Of a stretch of DNA of 28,365 nt, positions 22,098-28,365 are shown piece by piece. The notes under the pieces are model-generated. The model saw nothing but the letters and a program-made list of their open reading frames with translations. It was not told where the DNA came from and searched no databases. How positions within the stretch are numbered: the first letter of the stretch is position 1; every line of letters begins with the position of its first letter. The position numbers were made by a program, and so were the translations under genes. The stretch is from MGOM01 sp035455265 (GTDB taxonomy: Bacteria; Chloroflexota; Anaerolineae; Anaerolineales; E44-bin32): the NCBI GenBank assembly GCA_035455265.1, contig DATIFK010000239.1, positions 1-28,365 on the forward strand, in the 5' to 3' direction.

Positions 22098-22271
22098 AAG
22101 CAAGTCGTCCGTATTCAGTCGTCAGTCGTCGGTCAAGATGGCATCCGGGCGTTGTGTCGTGTGACTTGTCCGCCGCCCAACCTCGTCCCGCGGCTGGGCT
22201 GTCCGTTCCCACCTGACGCGGAAGACGCCGGTCCTGCGCTTGAGACGGAGGACGCTTGAGACTTGTCGAGA
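22098..22271. other. Convergent intergenic region with short repeats
   Basis: This gap lies between the ends of upp and the kinase gene. It contains the TCAGTCG heptamers listed separately and a direct repeat of CGCTTGAGAC at 22237-22246 and 22253-22262, 16 nt apart. I see no clear intrinsic terminator in either direction. Confidence 0.6.
22115..22135 (+). repeat. Heptanucleotide tandem repeat (TCAGTCG type)
   Basis: Two exact units TCAGTCG and one variant TCGGTCA in phase, with further decayed similarity to the left (AAGTCGT at 22102). It starts 18 nt after the upp stop. It has the same period and TCAG core as the arrays at 6011 and 9831. Confidence 0.75.
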
Positions 22272-23942
22272 CTAGCCCGCGCTGGAGATGAGAGCGCTCA
22301 GGAACGCCCTTAGCCATTCCAGCCGCGTCTGGGACATCAGCTGGCCGGCAATGCGGCGGCCTTCGTCCAGGTTGCCGCTGGCGATATCCCACTCGGCCAG
22401 CGCCGAGCGGGTGAGCGGATCGCCCGGAGCGACGTTGATCGCCTGATCCAGCCACTCGCGCGACTTCTCAAGGTCACCTGCAGCCGTCGCCCATCGAGCG
22501 GCGAGAACGGGCAGGAGACTCCAGCCAGGGTACTTGTTGGCGAGATCGTCGATGAGGGGCATGGCGGCCTTGTCGCCTGCCGCGATGAACAAGGCGTGGG
22601 TCACCGTGTCCACGGCACGCGGCGGCGCCTCACTCGGCCCGCCAAACAGAGCCAGCGCCTGGGCCCCGCTGTTGGCTGCCTCCAGCATGTTCCCCGAGTC
22701 CATGAAGAGCTCGGAAGCCTTCAAGTACGACTCGGCTGCCTGCTTGTCCTCGCCATCGCTGTGCAGCGCCTCGGCCAGGGCCAAATGGGCCGCCGGATCG
22801 GCCGGATGATCCTTAACCCGCAGTCTGGCTTCCGTCAGGGGCGGCAACTCCCTCAACGCTGTGGCCCGCACCGTCGCCGTCGGCTCGGCCTGCGCGACCT
22901 GATTCCGGCCTCGAACGGCGGCCAGGAATGCCACGAGGCAAAGGCAGGCTAACACGGCCCCGCCGGCCGACCACATCCATCCGCGGGATTTGCGTGGGGC
23001 CAAGCCCTCCGGCTTCGCAGCCTCGGCAGTCGTCGGTCGCGCGGCCGCGGCCGGTGCTGCCCCCGCCGCCGCGCGCTCGCTTTCGACCACCGTCGGCGCC
23101 AGGTCAGGCGCCCCCTCGCCGCGCACAGCGCGGCGGAATGCTTCGACCATCCCTTCCACGGTCTGGAATCGATCGGAGCGCTCTTTGGCAAGGGCCTTCA
23201 ACAGCACCCTCTCGACAGCCTCCGGCACTCTCGGGTTGATCGACCGCGGCAGAGGGAGCGGCTTGTAGATGTGATCGTGGATGATCGAGAACGGCGTGTC
23301 CGCGCTGAACGGCACCTTGCCCACCACCATTTCGTACAGCACGACGCCGAAGGAGTAGATGTCCGAGCCCTCATCCAACTTGCCTTCCCCGCGGGCCTGC
23401 TCGGGCGAGATGTACTGAGGTGTGCCGAGCATCATGTCGTTCGACAGGGTCGACTCGCCGGCCTGGGCCATGCGCGCCAGGCCGAAGTCGGCCAGGTAGA
23501 TAGAGCCCTCGGGGGCCAGCAAGATGTTGGAAGGCTTGATGTCCCGGTGCAGGACGCCGCTCTTATGGGCATAGGCCAGGGCGGCGCCGGCAGCTTCGAC
23601 GATCCTCAGCCCTTCTTCGATCCCCAGCGGAGCCTGGCCGAGCCTCGCCTTCAGCGTCATGCCCTCGATGAACTTCATGACGAGATAGGGCTGGCCTTCG
23701 TGTTCGGCAAAGTCGTAGATCGGGACGATGTTCGGGTGGTCCAGGCGTGCCACGACGCGCGCCTCGCGCTGGAAGCGCGCCTGGAAGTTCGGGTCTTGAA
23801 GGAAGGCGGGATGGAGGACCTTGATGGCCACGTAGCGGTCGAGGGCGGCATGGTAACCCTTGAAGACGGTGGCCATGCCCCCCTGGCCGAGCTGCTCCAG
23901 AATCCGATACGGGCCGACGTTCTCGCCGATGGCAAAGGACAT
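22272..23942 (-). CDS. Eukaryotic-type Ser/Thr protein kinase with external helical repeats
   Basis: A 556-residue transmembrane kinase. The catalytic domain (about 11-275) has the glycine loop GQGGMATVFKG at 19-29, Lys41 in AIKV, HRDIKPSN with Asp134, DFGLAR from Asp152, and the activation-loop end GTPQYISPEQ, so it should be active. An Ala/Pro-rich juxtamembrane stretch leads to a membrane helix (about 325-345), and the external part has helical TPR-like repeats rather than the PASTA repeats common elsewhere. The substrate and signal are unknown. I start it at ATG 23942 (MSFAIGENVG), since a strong promoter lies just upstream and overlaps any longer reading. There is no strong ribosome site. 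It is monocistronic. Confidence 0.9.
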   Translation of the reverse strand: MSFAIGENVGPYRILEQLGQGGMATVFKGYHAALDRYVAIKVLHPAFLQDPNFQARFQREARVVARLDHPNIVPIYDFAEHEGQPYLVMKFIEGMTLKARLGQAPLGIEEGLRIVEAAGAALAYAHKSGVLHRDIKPSNILLAPEGSIYLADFGLARMAQAGESTLSNDMMLGTPQYISPEQARGEGKLDEGSDIYSFGVVLYEMVVGKVPFSADTPFSIIHDHIYKPLPLPRSINPRVPEAVERVLLKALAKERSDRFQTVEGMVEAFRRAVRGEGAPDLAPTVVESERAAAGAAPAAAARPTTAEAAKPEGLAPRKSRGWMWSAGGAVLACLCLVAFLAAVRGRNQVAQAEPTATVRATALRELPPLTEARLRVKDHPADPAAHLALAEALHSDGEDKQAAESYLKASELFMDSGNMLEAANSGAQALALFGGPSEAPPRAVDTVTHALFIAAGDKAAMPLIDDLANKYPGWSLLPVLAARWATAAGDLEKSREWLDQAINVAPGDPLTRSALAEWDIASGNLDEGRRIAGQLMSQTRLEWLRAFLSALISSAG

Positions 23943-23970
23943 ACGATGATGCCTGTGTTCGACTGAGGAG

Positions 23971-23999
23971 ATTATAGCCAGCCGCACTACCGCCCACAA
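23971..23999 (-). promoter_or_regulatory. Promoter of the Ser/Thr kinase gene
   Basis: TTGTGG (23994-23999), 17 nt, TATAAT (23971-23976) on the minus strand. Transcription should start near 23964, about 22 nt before the ATG. Confidence 0.75.
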
Positions 24000-24161
24000 C
24001 AAGCCGGTCCCATCCAGACCGGAGTTGAGAGGCAACTGCAAGGCGCGCGCCGACGTTGGCTCCCGCGAACTACACGGGAAGCCTGTGCGAGGGAGCGGCT
24101 AGAAATTCGGAGAGGATGGGGTCCAATCCGCGCCGCGGGGAGACTTCCGTGTGAAATGGTC

Positions 24162-24233
24162 GGGGCACGGCACCCTGCACCGCCCGCCACACCGTCCCGG
24201 TGTCCTGCCGGGAGGGCAGGTGTGCCGTGCCCC
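24162..24233. repeat. Fold-back element with 17-18-nt inverted ends
   Basis: The left end GGGGCACGGCACCCTGC (24162-24178) pairs with GCAGGTGTGCCGTGCCCC (24216-24233) with a single 1-nt indel. The centre holds two alternative 6-bp hairpins, ACACCG/CGGTGT (24189-24203) and TCCCGG/CCGGGA. This is a compact nested palindrome of the REP/MITE kind. It lies in the 24042-24448 gene-free stretch (407 nt). Confidence 0.8.
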
Positions 24234-24326
24234 TACTTCGATTGTGTCGTGTCAACGGAGGCGGAGGTTCCGTGGAGGCGAAGAACCGTTCGTGCCGCAA
24301 CCACCGGCGGCACGCCGGCCGTCTCA

Positions 24327-24405
24327 CCGCCCCGGTGCACCCCGTCCGGGCCAATCCCCTTCCAACAAACCTTGGGGCTCGCGGCCCGAACGGGGTGCAT
24401 GGCGG
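24327..24405. repeat. Fold-back element downstream of pgk
   Basis: The left arm (24327-24352), with the core TGCACCCCGT then CGGGCC, pairs with the right arm (24383-24405), GGCCCGAACGGGGTGCATGG plus CGG. Inside, CCCC and GGGG tracts at 24356-24359 and 24374-24377 can extend the stem. It begins about 44 nt beyond the pgk stop and may act as that operon's terminator, although no T tract follows. It does not resemble the element at 24162 in sequence. The rest of 24042-24448 shows nothing recognisable. Confidence 0.75.
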
Positions 24406-24448
24406 CATGTCTCGCCGCTACCGCTTGGCCGCACGATCCTCCCAGAAC

Positions 24449-25624
24449 CTACCGATCCTGGAGCGCGGCCACTCCCGGCAGAGTCTTCCCCTCGAGCAGC
24501 TCGAGCGTGGCACCGCCGCCGGTCGAAACGTGCGTGATCTTGGACGTCAGACCGGCTGCTGCAATCGCGGCCGCGGAGTCGCCTCCGCCCACGATGGTCG
24601 TGCCGGGGCATTCCGCCAGGGCGCGGGCCACAGCCACAGTGCCGGCGGCGAACGGCGCCATCTCGAACACGCCCATCGGGCCGTTCCAGACGACGAGCTG
24701 GGCTCCCATCAACGCTTTGGTGTAAGCCTGCACGGTCGCCGGGCCGATGTCCATAATGCGCCACCCGGTCGGAACCTCGCGGACCGAAGCCGTGCGGGTG
24801 TTGGCCTTCTCGTCGAAGGCGTCGCCCAGGACGGCGTCCGTCGGCAGGCTGAGCTTCCCCAGGCCTCGCTCAAGCAGCCGTCGGGCCGTCTCGACGGCTT
24901 CCGGCTCGATCAGCGAGTCACCGACCTCAAGCCCTTGAGCGGCCAGGAAGGTGTTCGCCATCCCGCCGCCGATCAACAGGTTGTCGGCGCGGGCCAGCAG
25001 ACTCTCGACCACGGCGATCTTGTCCGAGATCTTGGCGCCACCCAGGATGGCGACAAACGGATGCTCGGGCGACTCCATGACCTTCCCCAGGTAGACCAGC
25101 TCCTTTTCCATGAGGAAGCCGGCCACCGCCGGCAGCAAGTGGGCCACACCCTCCGTGGAGGCGTGCGCCCGGTGGGCCGATCCGAACGCGTCATTGACGT
25201 ACACCGTCCCGAGGCGGGCAAGCTGCGCGGAGAGTGCCGGATCGTTCTTGGTTTCTCCCGCCTCGAAGCGCGTGTTCTCGAGGAGCAGCACCTCGCCCGG
25301 CTTCAGCGCGCGAGCGCGGGCCTCGGCTTCCGTCCCGACCAGGGCCGGAACGAAAGCGACGGGCTTCTTCAACAAGGCCGACAGATGATCGGCCACGGGG
25401 CGGAGGGAAAACGCCGGATCCGGGCCGCCCTTCGGACGCCCGAGATGCGAACACAGGATGACCGAGGCCCCCTGTGACAGAAGGTACTCGATCGTCGGCA
25501 ACGAGGCGCGAATGCGCGTGTCGTCGGCGACGCCTCCGTCCTTCAGAGGAACATTGAAGTCGACGCGGACGAGAGCCCGCTGGCCTTTCCAGTCGATATC
25601 ACGAACGGTCTTCTTGGAGAACAT
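24449..25624 (-). CDS. pgk: Phosphoglycerate kinase
   Basis: A 391-residue glycolytic enzyme that transfers phosphate between 1,3-bisphosphoglycerate and ADP. Family motifs are intact: VRVDFNVPL near residue 19, SHLGRPKG, NTRFEAGE, the hinge-region ILGGAKISDK and the nucleotide-binding GGGDS with STGGGA near the C-terminus. The length is standard. GAGGT lies 4 nt before the ATG at 25622-25624. It follows gap in the same direction after a 192-nt gap with a hairpin, and closes the yvcK-gap-pgk unit. Confidence 0.97.
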   Translation of the reverse strand: MFSKKTVRDIDWKGQRALVRVDFNVPLKDGGVADDTRIRASLPTIEYLLSQGASVILCSHLGRPKGGPDPAFSLRPVADHLSALLKKPVAFVPALVGTEAEARARALKPGEVLLLENTRFEAGETKNDPALSAQLARLGTVYVNDAFGSAHRAHASTEGVAHLLPAVAGFLMEKELVYLGKVMESPEHPFVAILGGAKISDKIAVVESLLARADNLLIGGGMANTFLAAQGLEVGDSLIEPEAVETARRLLERGLGKLSLPTDAVLGDAFDEKANTRTASVREVPTGWRIMDIGPATVQAYTKALMGAQLVVWNGPMGVFEMAPFAAGTVAVARALAECPGTTIVGGGDSAAAIAAAGLTSKITHVSTGGGATLELLEGKTLPGVAALQDR

Positions 25625-25678
25625 GCTGACCTCGCACAGACACTCTCAGCGTCGCGCCGTACCCCGCACCGACACATG

Positions 25679-25717
25679 CACCGTACTGCGCTGCGCTTGC
25701 GCGGCGCAGTGCCGGTG
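25679..25717 (-). promoter_or_regulatory. Strong hairpin between gap and pgk
   Basis: Arms ACTGCGCTGCGC (25685-25696) and GCGCGGCGCAGT (25699-25710) pair with one T-G wobble, extended by CACCG/CGGTG (25679-25683 with 25713-25717). It lies about midway between the two genes and has no T tract. It could lower read-through or mark an mRNA-processing or stability boundary. I found no promoter for pgk alone in the gap. Confidence 0.6.
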
Positions 25718-25816
25718 AGCGGGGGGCAGTCGAAGAGTGCCGAGAGGGACGAGCCGTCTTCGCCGGCCGAGAAGGCTTCGACCTCGCTCAGTCTCCCGCC
25801 GGCCGACGGCGCCCAC

Positions 25817-26848
25817 TCAGAGCGATTTCGCCAGGCGCGCCGCCAGGTCGGCCGTGCGCACCGAGTAGCCCCACTCGTTGTCGTACCAGGCGATGATCTT
25901 CACCAGGTTCCCGCCCAGCACCATCGTCGACAACCCGTCGACGATCGACGAGTGCGAGTCGCCGCGGAAGTCCGACGACACCAACGGTTCATGGGTGATC
26001 GCCAGGATCCCCTTCATCCGGCCCTCGGCGGCCTCCTCGAAGGCTTCATTGATGGCTTCGGGCGACGTCGGCGTGTCGACCTCCGCCACGAAGTCGACGA
26101 CCGACACGGTGGCCGTCGGGACCCGCAGGGAGAAGCCGTCGAACTTGCCTTCCAAGTCGGGGATGACCTTGGCCAAGGCGCGCGCCGCGCCGGTGGTGGT
26201 CGGGATGATGTTGAGCCCGGCCGCCCGCGCCCGGCGCAAGTCCTTGTGTGCCAGGTCGAGGATGCGCTGGTCGTTGGTGTAAGAGTGGACCGTCGTCATG
26301 AGGCCGCGGCGGATGTGAAACGCGTCGTGAACCACTTTGGCCGTCGGCGCCAGGCAGTTGGTCGTGCAGGAGGCGTTGGAGATGATGTGGTGCCGGGCCG
26401 GGTCATACTTGTCGTCGTTGACGCCCAGCACGAGGGTCAGGTCCTCGTTCTTCGCCGGGGCTGAAATGATGACCTTACGCGCCCCACCCTTCTCGATATG
26501 CACACCGGCTCCGGGCTTGTCCCCTTTGGCCTTGGCGTCGGTGAACACGCCCGTCGACTCGATCACGATCGAGACTCCCAGATCCTTCCAGGGCAACTTC
26601 CCCGGGTCCTTCTCCGCCAGCACCCTGATGTGTTCCCCGTCGACGACCAGATCGCCATCGGCGACCTCGACGCTGCCCGGGTACGTGCCGTAGGTCGAGT
26701 CGTACTTGAACAGGTGTGCGTTGGTCTGGGCGTCGAACAGGTCGTTGACGGCGACGACCTCAAGCTCCTTCTCGTATTTCTGACGCAGAACTCGCGTCAC
26801 CTGCCGTCCGATGCGGCCAAAGCCGTTGATTCCGATACGGGTGGTCAT
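25817..26848 (-). CDS. gap: Glyceraldehyde-3-phosphate dehydrogenase, type I
   Basis: A 343-residue NAD-dependent dehydrogenase that makes 1,3-bisphosphoglycerate. The Rossmann start IGINGFGRIGR is at 5-15, the acidic residue that favours NAD follows VAVNDLFD (33-40), and the catalytic Cys161 sits in SNASCTTNCLAP. The C-terminal WYDNEWGYS is present. AGGAG lies 6 nt before the ATG. The upstream yvcK stop is 9 nt away, so they are co-transcribed, and pgk follows. Confidence 0.97.
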   Translation of the reverse strand: MTTRIGINGFGRIGRQVTRVLRQKYEKELEVVAVNDLFDAQTNAHLFKYDSTYGTYPGSVEVADGDLVVDGEHIRVLAEKDPGKLPWKDLGVSIVIESTGVFTDAKAKGDKPGAGVHIEKGGARKVIISAPAKNEDLTLVLGVNDDKYDPARHHIISNASCTTNCLAPTAKVVHDAFHIRRGLMTTVHSYTNDQRILDLAHKDLRRARAAGLNIIPTTTGAARALAKVIPDLEGKFDGFSLRVPTATVSVVDFVAEVDTPTSPEAINEAFEEAAEGRMKGILAITHEPLVSSDFRGDSHSSIVDGLSTMVLGGNLVKIIAWYDNEWGYSVRTADLAARLAKSL

Positions 26849-26857
26849 GAGTCGCTC

Positions 26858-28231
26858 CTAAGAGGGGATTCCAGAAGAGAGTCCGAAGGCGGGCTCGGTG
26901 ACAGCCGCCTCGATCGGGCCGGTCCGTTCCTCGAGCAGCCGCAGCAGGGTATCCGCCAGCTTGGCCGGGTCGTGATGCCCAGGTTTGAACGGGTCCGCCA
27001 CATCCTCGACGGCCAGCGGTACGGGGAGTCCGTTGCCGGAGGGTGGGACGACGGCCTCGGTGCCCTTGGGCATCGAGGACGTCGGGAGCTGGCTGACCAG
27101 CATCACGTCCACCAGATCTCGACCGGCGTGCTCTTGGAGGGCCAGTAGATGTTGGGCGCAATCGTAGCCGTCGGTCTCCCCGACCTGAGTGGCCACGTTG
27201 CAGACGAAGACCTTGAACGCCCGGCTGACGCGGACCGCGTCCGCCAGTTCAGGCACGAGCAGATTGGGAAGCAGACTGGTGTACAGGCTCCCCGGTCCAA
27301 TGATGATCATGTCGGCCGATAGGATGGCGTGGATGGCCTCGGGGTAAGCCGGTGCATCATTGGGCTCGAGGTGAATGCGCCGGATGCGGCCTGGAACGGA
27401 CGGGATCTGACTCTCGCCCTGAATGCGGAACGCCTGCGTGTCCAGGCCGTGGGCTTTGTCGGCGACGAGCGCGACATCGCTCAAGGTGGCCGGTAGGACA
27501 CGCCCCTGAATGGCGAGGACCCTCCCGGCCTCGAGAACGCCGCGGTCGAAGCTCCCGGTGACTCCGGCGAGCGCGGCGATGAAGAGGTTTCCGAACGAGT
27601 GACCCTCGAGTTCATCGCCGCCGGGGAAGCGATACTGAAAGAGCTGCGTCAGCAGATCTTCGTCATCGGACAGCGCAGCCAGGCAGTTGCGGACGTCACC
27701 GGGCGGCGGAAGGCCCAGGGATTTGCGCAGGCGCCCGGAAGAGCCCCCATCGTCGGCGACCGTGACAATGGCGGTGAGATTCCCGGTGCGCGTCTTCATC
27801 CCGCGCAGCAGCGTCGAGAGTCCTGTGCCGCCGCCGATGGCCACCACCTTCGGGCCGCGCCCCAATCGCCGGTGCTCGGCCACCGCATCGACGACCTGCT
27901 TCCCCGGGCGCAGGTAGGGGGCCAACAAGGTCCGATTGAGGCGGAACACCGCCAGGTAGAGCAGAACGAGGCCGGCACTCGCCAGCAGAACGGCGCGCAA
28001 CCAGCGCGGCAGATCGCGCAGGCTGAGAATCGCCAGCAGCGGCGAGGTCGGATTGGCGCGGTACAGGTCGAGGAGAATCAGCGCCAGGGCCAGCCCGATC
28101 AGCGCTGTCCCCAGCACCATCAGCAGCAGCCAGCGCTTGACGCCGAGACCGGGCTGCAACCAGCGCCGGAGGATTCGCCAACGACTGGCCGACGCCCCGT
28201 TCTGCAACAACACGTCGGGCTTGGCGGCCAC
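26858..28231 (-). CDS. yvcK: YvcK/GlmR-type gluconeogenesis factor (CofD-like fold) with membrane N-terminus
   Basis: About 457 residues. The C-terminal two-thirds is the UPF0052/CofD-like fold with VVAIGGGTGLSTLLRG, the signature TVADDGGSSGRLR and GDVRNCLAAL. YvcK proteins bind UDP-sugars and control the balance of carbon between gluconeogenesis and wall precursors. Here an N-terminal section adds about three membrane helices (about 30-110) that the B. subtilis protein lacks. The start is GTG 28231, at the predicted transcription start of a strong promoter, so the mRNA appears leaderless. A longer reading from 28267 overlaps the promoter and is rejected. It leads the operon with gap and pgk, which fits a role in central carbon control. 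Confidence 0.88.
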   Translation of the reverse strand: MAAKPDVLLQNGASASRWRILRRWLQPGLGVKRWLLLMVLGTALIGLALALILLDLYRANPTSPLLAILSLRDLPRWLRAVLLASAGLVLLYLAVFRLNRTLLAPYLRPGKQVVDAVAEHRRLGRGPKVVAIGGGTGLSTLLRGMKTRTGNLTAIVTVADDGGSSGRLRKSLGLPPPGDVRNCLAALSDDEDLLTQLFQYRFPGGDELEGHSFGNLFIAALAGVTGSFDRGVLEAGRVLAIQGRVLPATLSDVALVADKAHGLDTQAFRIQGESQIPSVPGRIRRIHLEPNDAPAYPEAIHAILSADMIIIGPGSLYTSLLPNLLVPELADAVRVSRAFKVFVCNVATQVGETDGYDCAQHLLALQEHAGRDLVDVMLVSQLPTSSMPKGTEAVVPPSGNGLPVPLAVEDVADPFKPGHHDPAKLADTLLRLLEERTGPIEAAVTEPAFGLSSGIPS

Positions 28232-28238
28232 GGGTTCG

Positions 28239-28267
28239 ACTATACCAGACCCGCCGCGAGGGGTCAA
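28239..28267 (-). promoter_or_regulatory. Promoter of yvcK-gap-pgk
   Basis: TTGACC (28262-28267), 17 nt, TATAGT (28239-28244) on the minus strand. Only seven bases separate the -10 from the GTG at 28231, where transcription itself should begin. Confidence 0.8.
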
Positions 28268-28305
28268 CGAAATCCGACGCTGAAGGCCGGTACGTCCGTC
28301 ACGGG

Positions 28306-28311
28306 TATAAT
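28306..28311 (+). promoter_or_regulatory. -10 element of a rightward gene at the window edge
   Basis: A perfect TATAAT followed by GCCG, as at 6109 and 15000. No consensus -35 is seen. It is divergent from the yvcK promoter, which lies 39 nt to the left. Confidence 0.5.
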
Positions 28312-28338
28312 GCCGACGATCCTCCTGAGCTTTCGCGG

Positions 28339-28365
28339 ATGTTCGTCTTCCACACCAAGGACACG
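28339..28365 (+). CDS. Possible start of a gene cut by the window edge
   Basis: An ATG 28 nt after the -10 element opens a frame of nine codons (MFVFHTKDT) that runs off the window. There is no Shine-Dalgarno site before it, and another frame beginning at the ATG inside the -10 (28310) is also open. The product is not recognisable from so few residues. Confidence 0.3.

Noticed and set aside
23943..24041. A 33-residue N-terminal extension of the Ser/Thr kinase
   Set aside because: A TTGTGG-17-TATAAT promoter overlaps it; the kinase domain begins normally from ATG 23942.

Overview
The window is a GC-rich, gene-dense piece of bacterial chromosome. It best fits a member of the Chloroflexota (Anaerolineae-like). 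This is inferred from Thr/Pro-rich low-complexity linkers in exported proteins, from a cluster of PspC/LiaF-like membrane proteins, from a eukaryotic-type kinase with an external repeat domain, and from the mix of housekeeping genes. No 16S or other phylogenetic marker was compared, so the phylum is an inference. Almost everything is core metabolism, translation and envelope biology. I see no phage, no insertion sequence with a transposase, no CRISPR array and no tRNA or rRNA gene.

Layout. (1) 46-837, minus: a secreted metzincin-like protein with a strong promoter and a leader of about 190 nt. (2) 1206-4679, minus: a five-gene envelope operon of small membrane proteins (PspC, two LiaF/toastrack-like proteins, two multi-span proteins), closed by a hairpin terminator. 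(3) 4913-8930, plus: prfB with its programmed +1 frameshift, secG, a membrane-anchored solute-binding protein and a two-S1-domain RNA-binding protein. (4) 9010-9723, minus: a vitamin K epoxide reductase homologue and a small Cys-rich acidic protein. (5) 9934-12099, minus: a bifunctional (p)ppGpp synthetase/hydrolase with its own promoter. (6) 12195-14600, minus: rpsF-ssb-rpsR followed by a membrane-anchored parvulin, with an S6:S18-type leader RNA candidate in the 5' UTR. (7) 15121-22097, plus: one long tightly packed operon of phosphohexomutase, TatD, polyprenyl diphosphate synthase, an RsbV/RsbW/RsbU-like partner-switching trio and upp. (8) 22272-23942, minus: a Ser/Thr kinase. (9) 24449-28231, minus: yvcK-gap-pgk, a central-carbon operon whose first gene seems to be leaderless. 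(10) The right edge holds a promoter element and perhaps the first codons of a gene reading out of the window.

Regulation is unusually readable. Six minus-strand promoters have a recognisable -35 and -10 with 16-17 nt spacing. Five plus-strand -10 elements share a TATAAT/TACAAT core, four of them followed by GCC, so an ATG lies inside the -10. Promoter positions force start-codon corrections for the S1 protein, the phosphohexomutase, Rel, the kinase and YvcK.

Non-coding structure worth attention: degenerate heptanucleotide tandem repeats in three intergenic regions, one array abutting the secG -10; three long imperfect fold-back elements (14794-14877, 24162-24233, 24327-24405); and the rpsF leader hairpin. 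I did not find a clearly new multi-gene system. The closest candidates are the five-gene envelope cluster, the sigma-less partner-switching module in an isoprenoid/nucleotide operon, and the structured leader of the metzincin-like gene.
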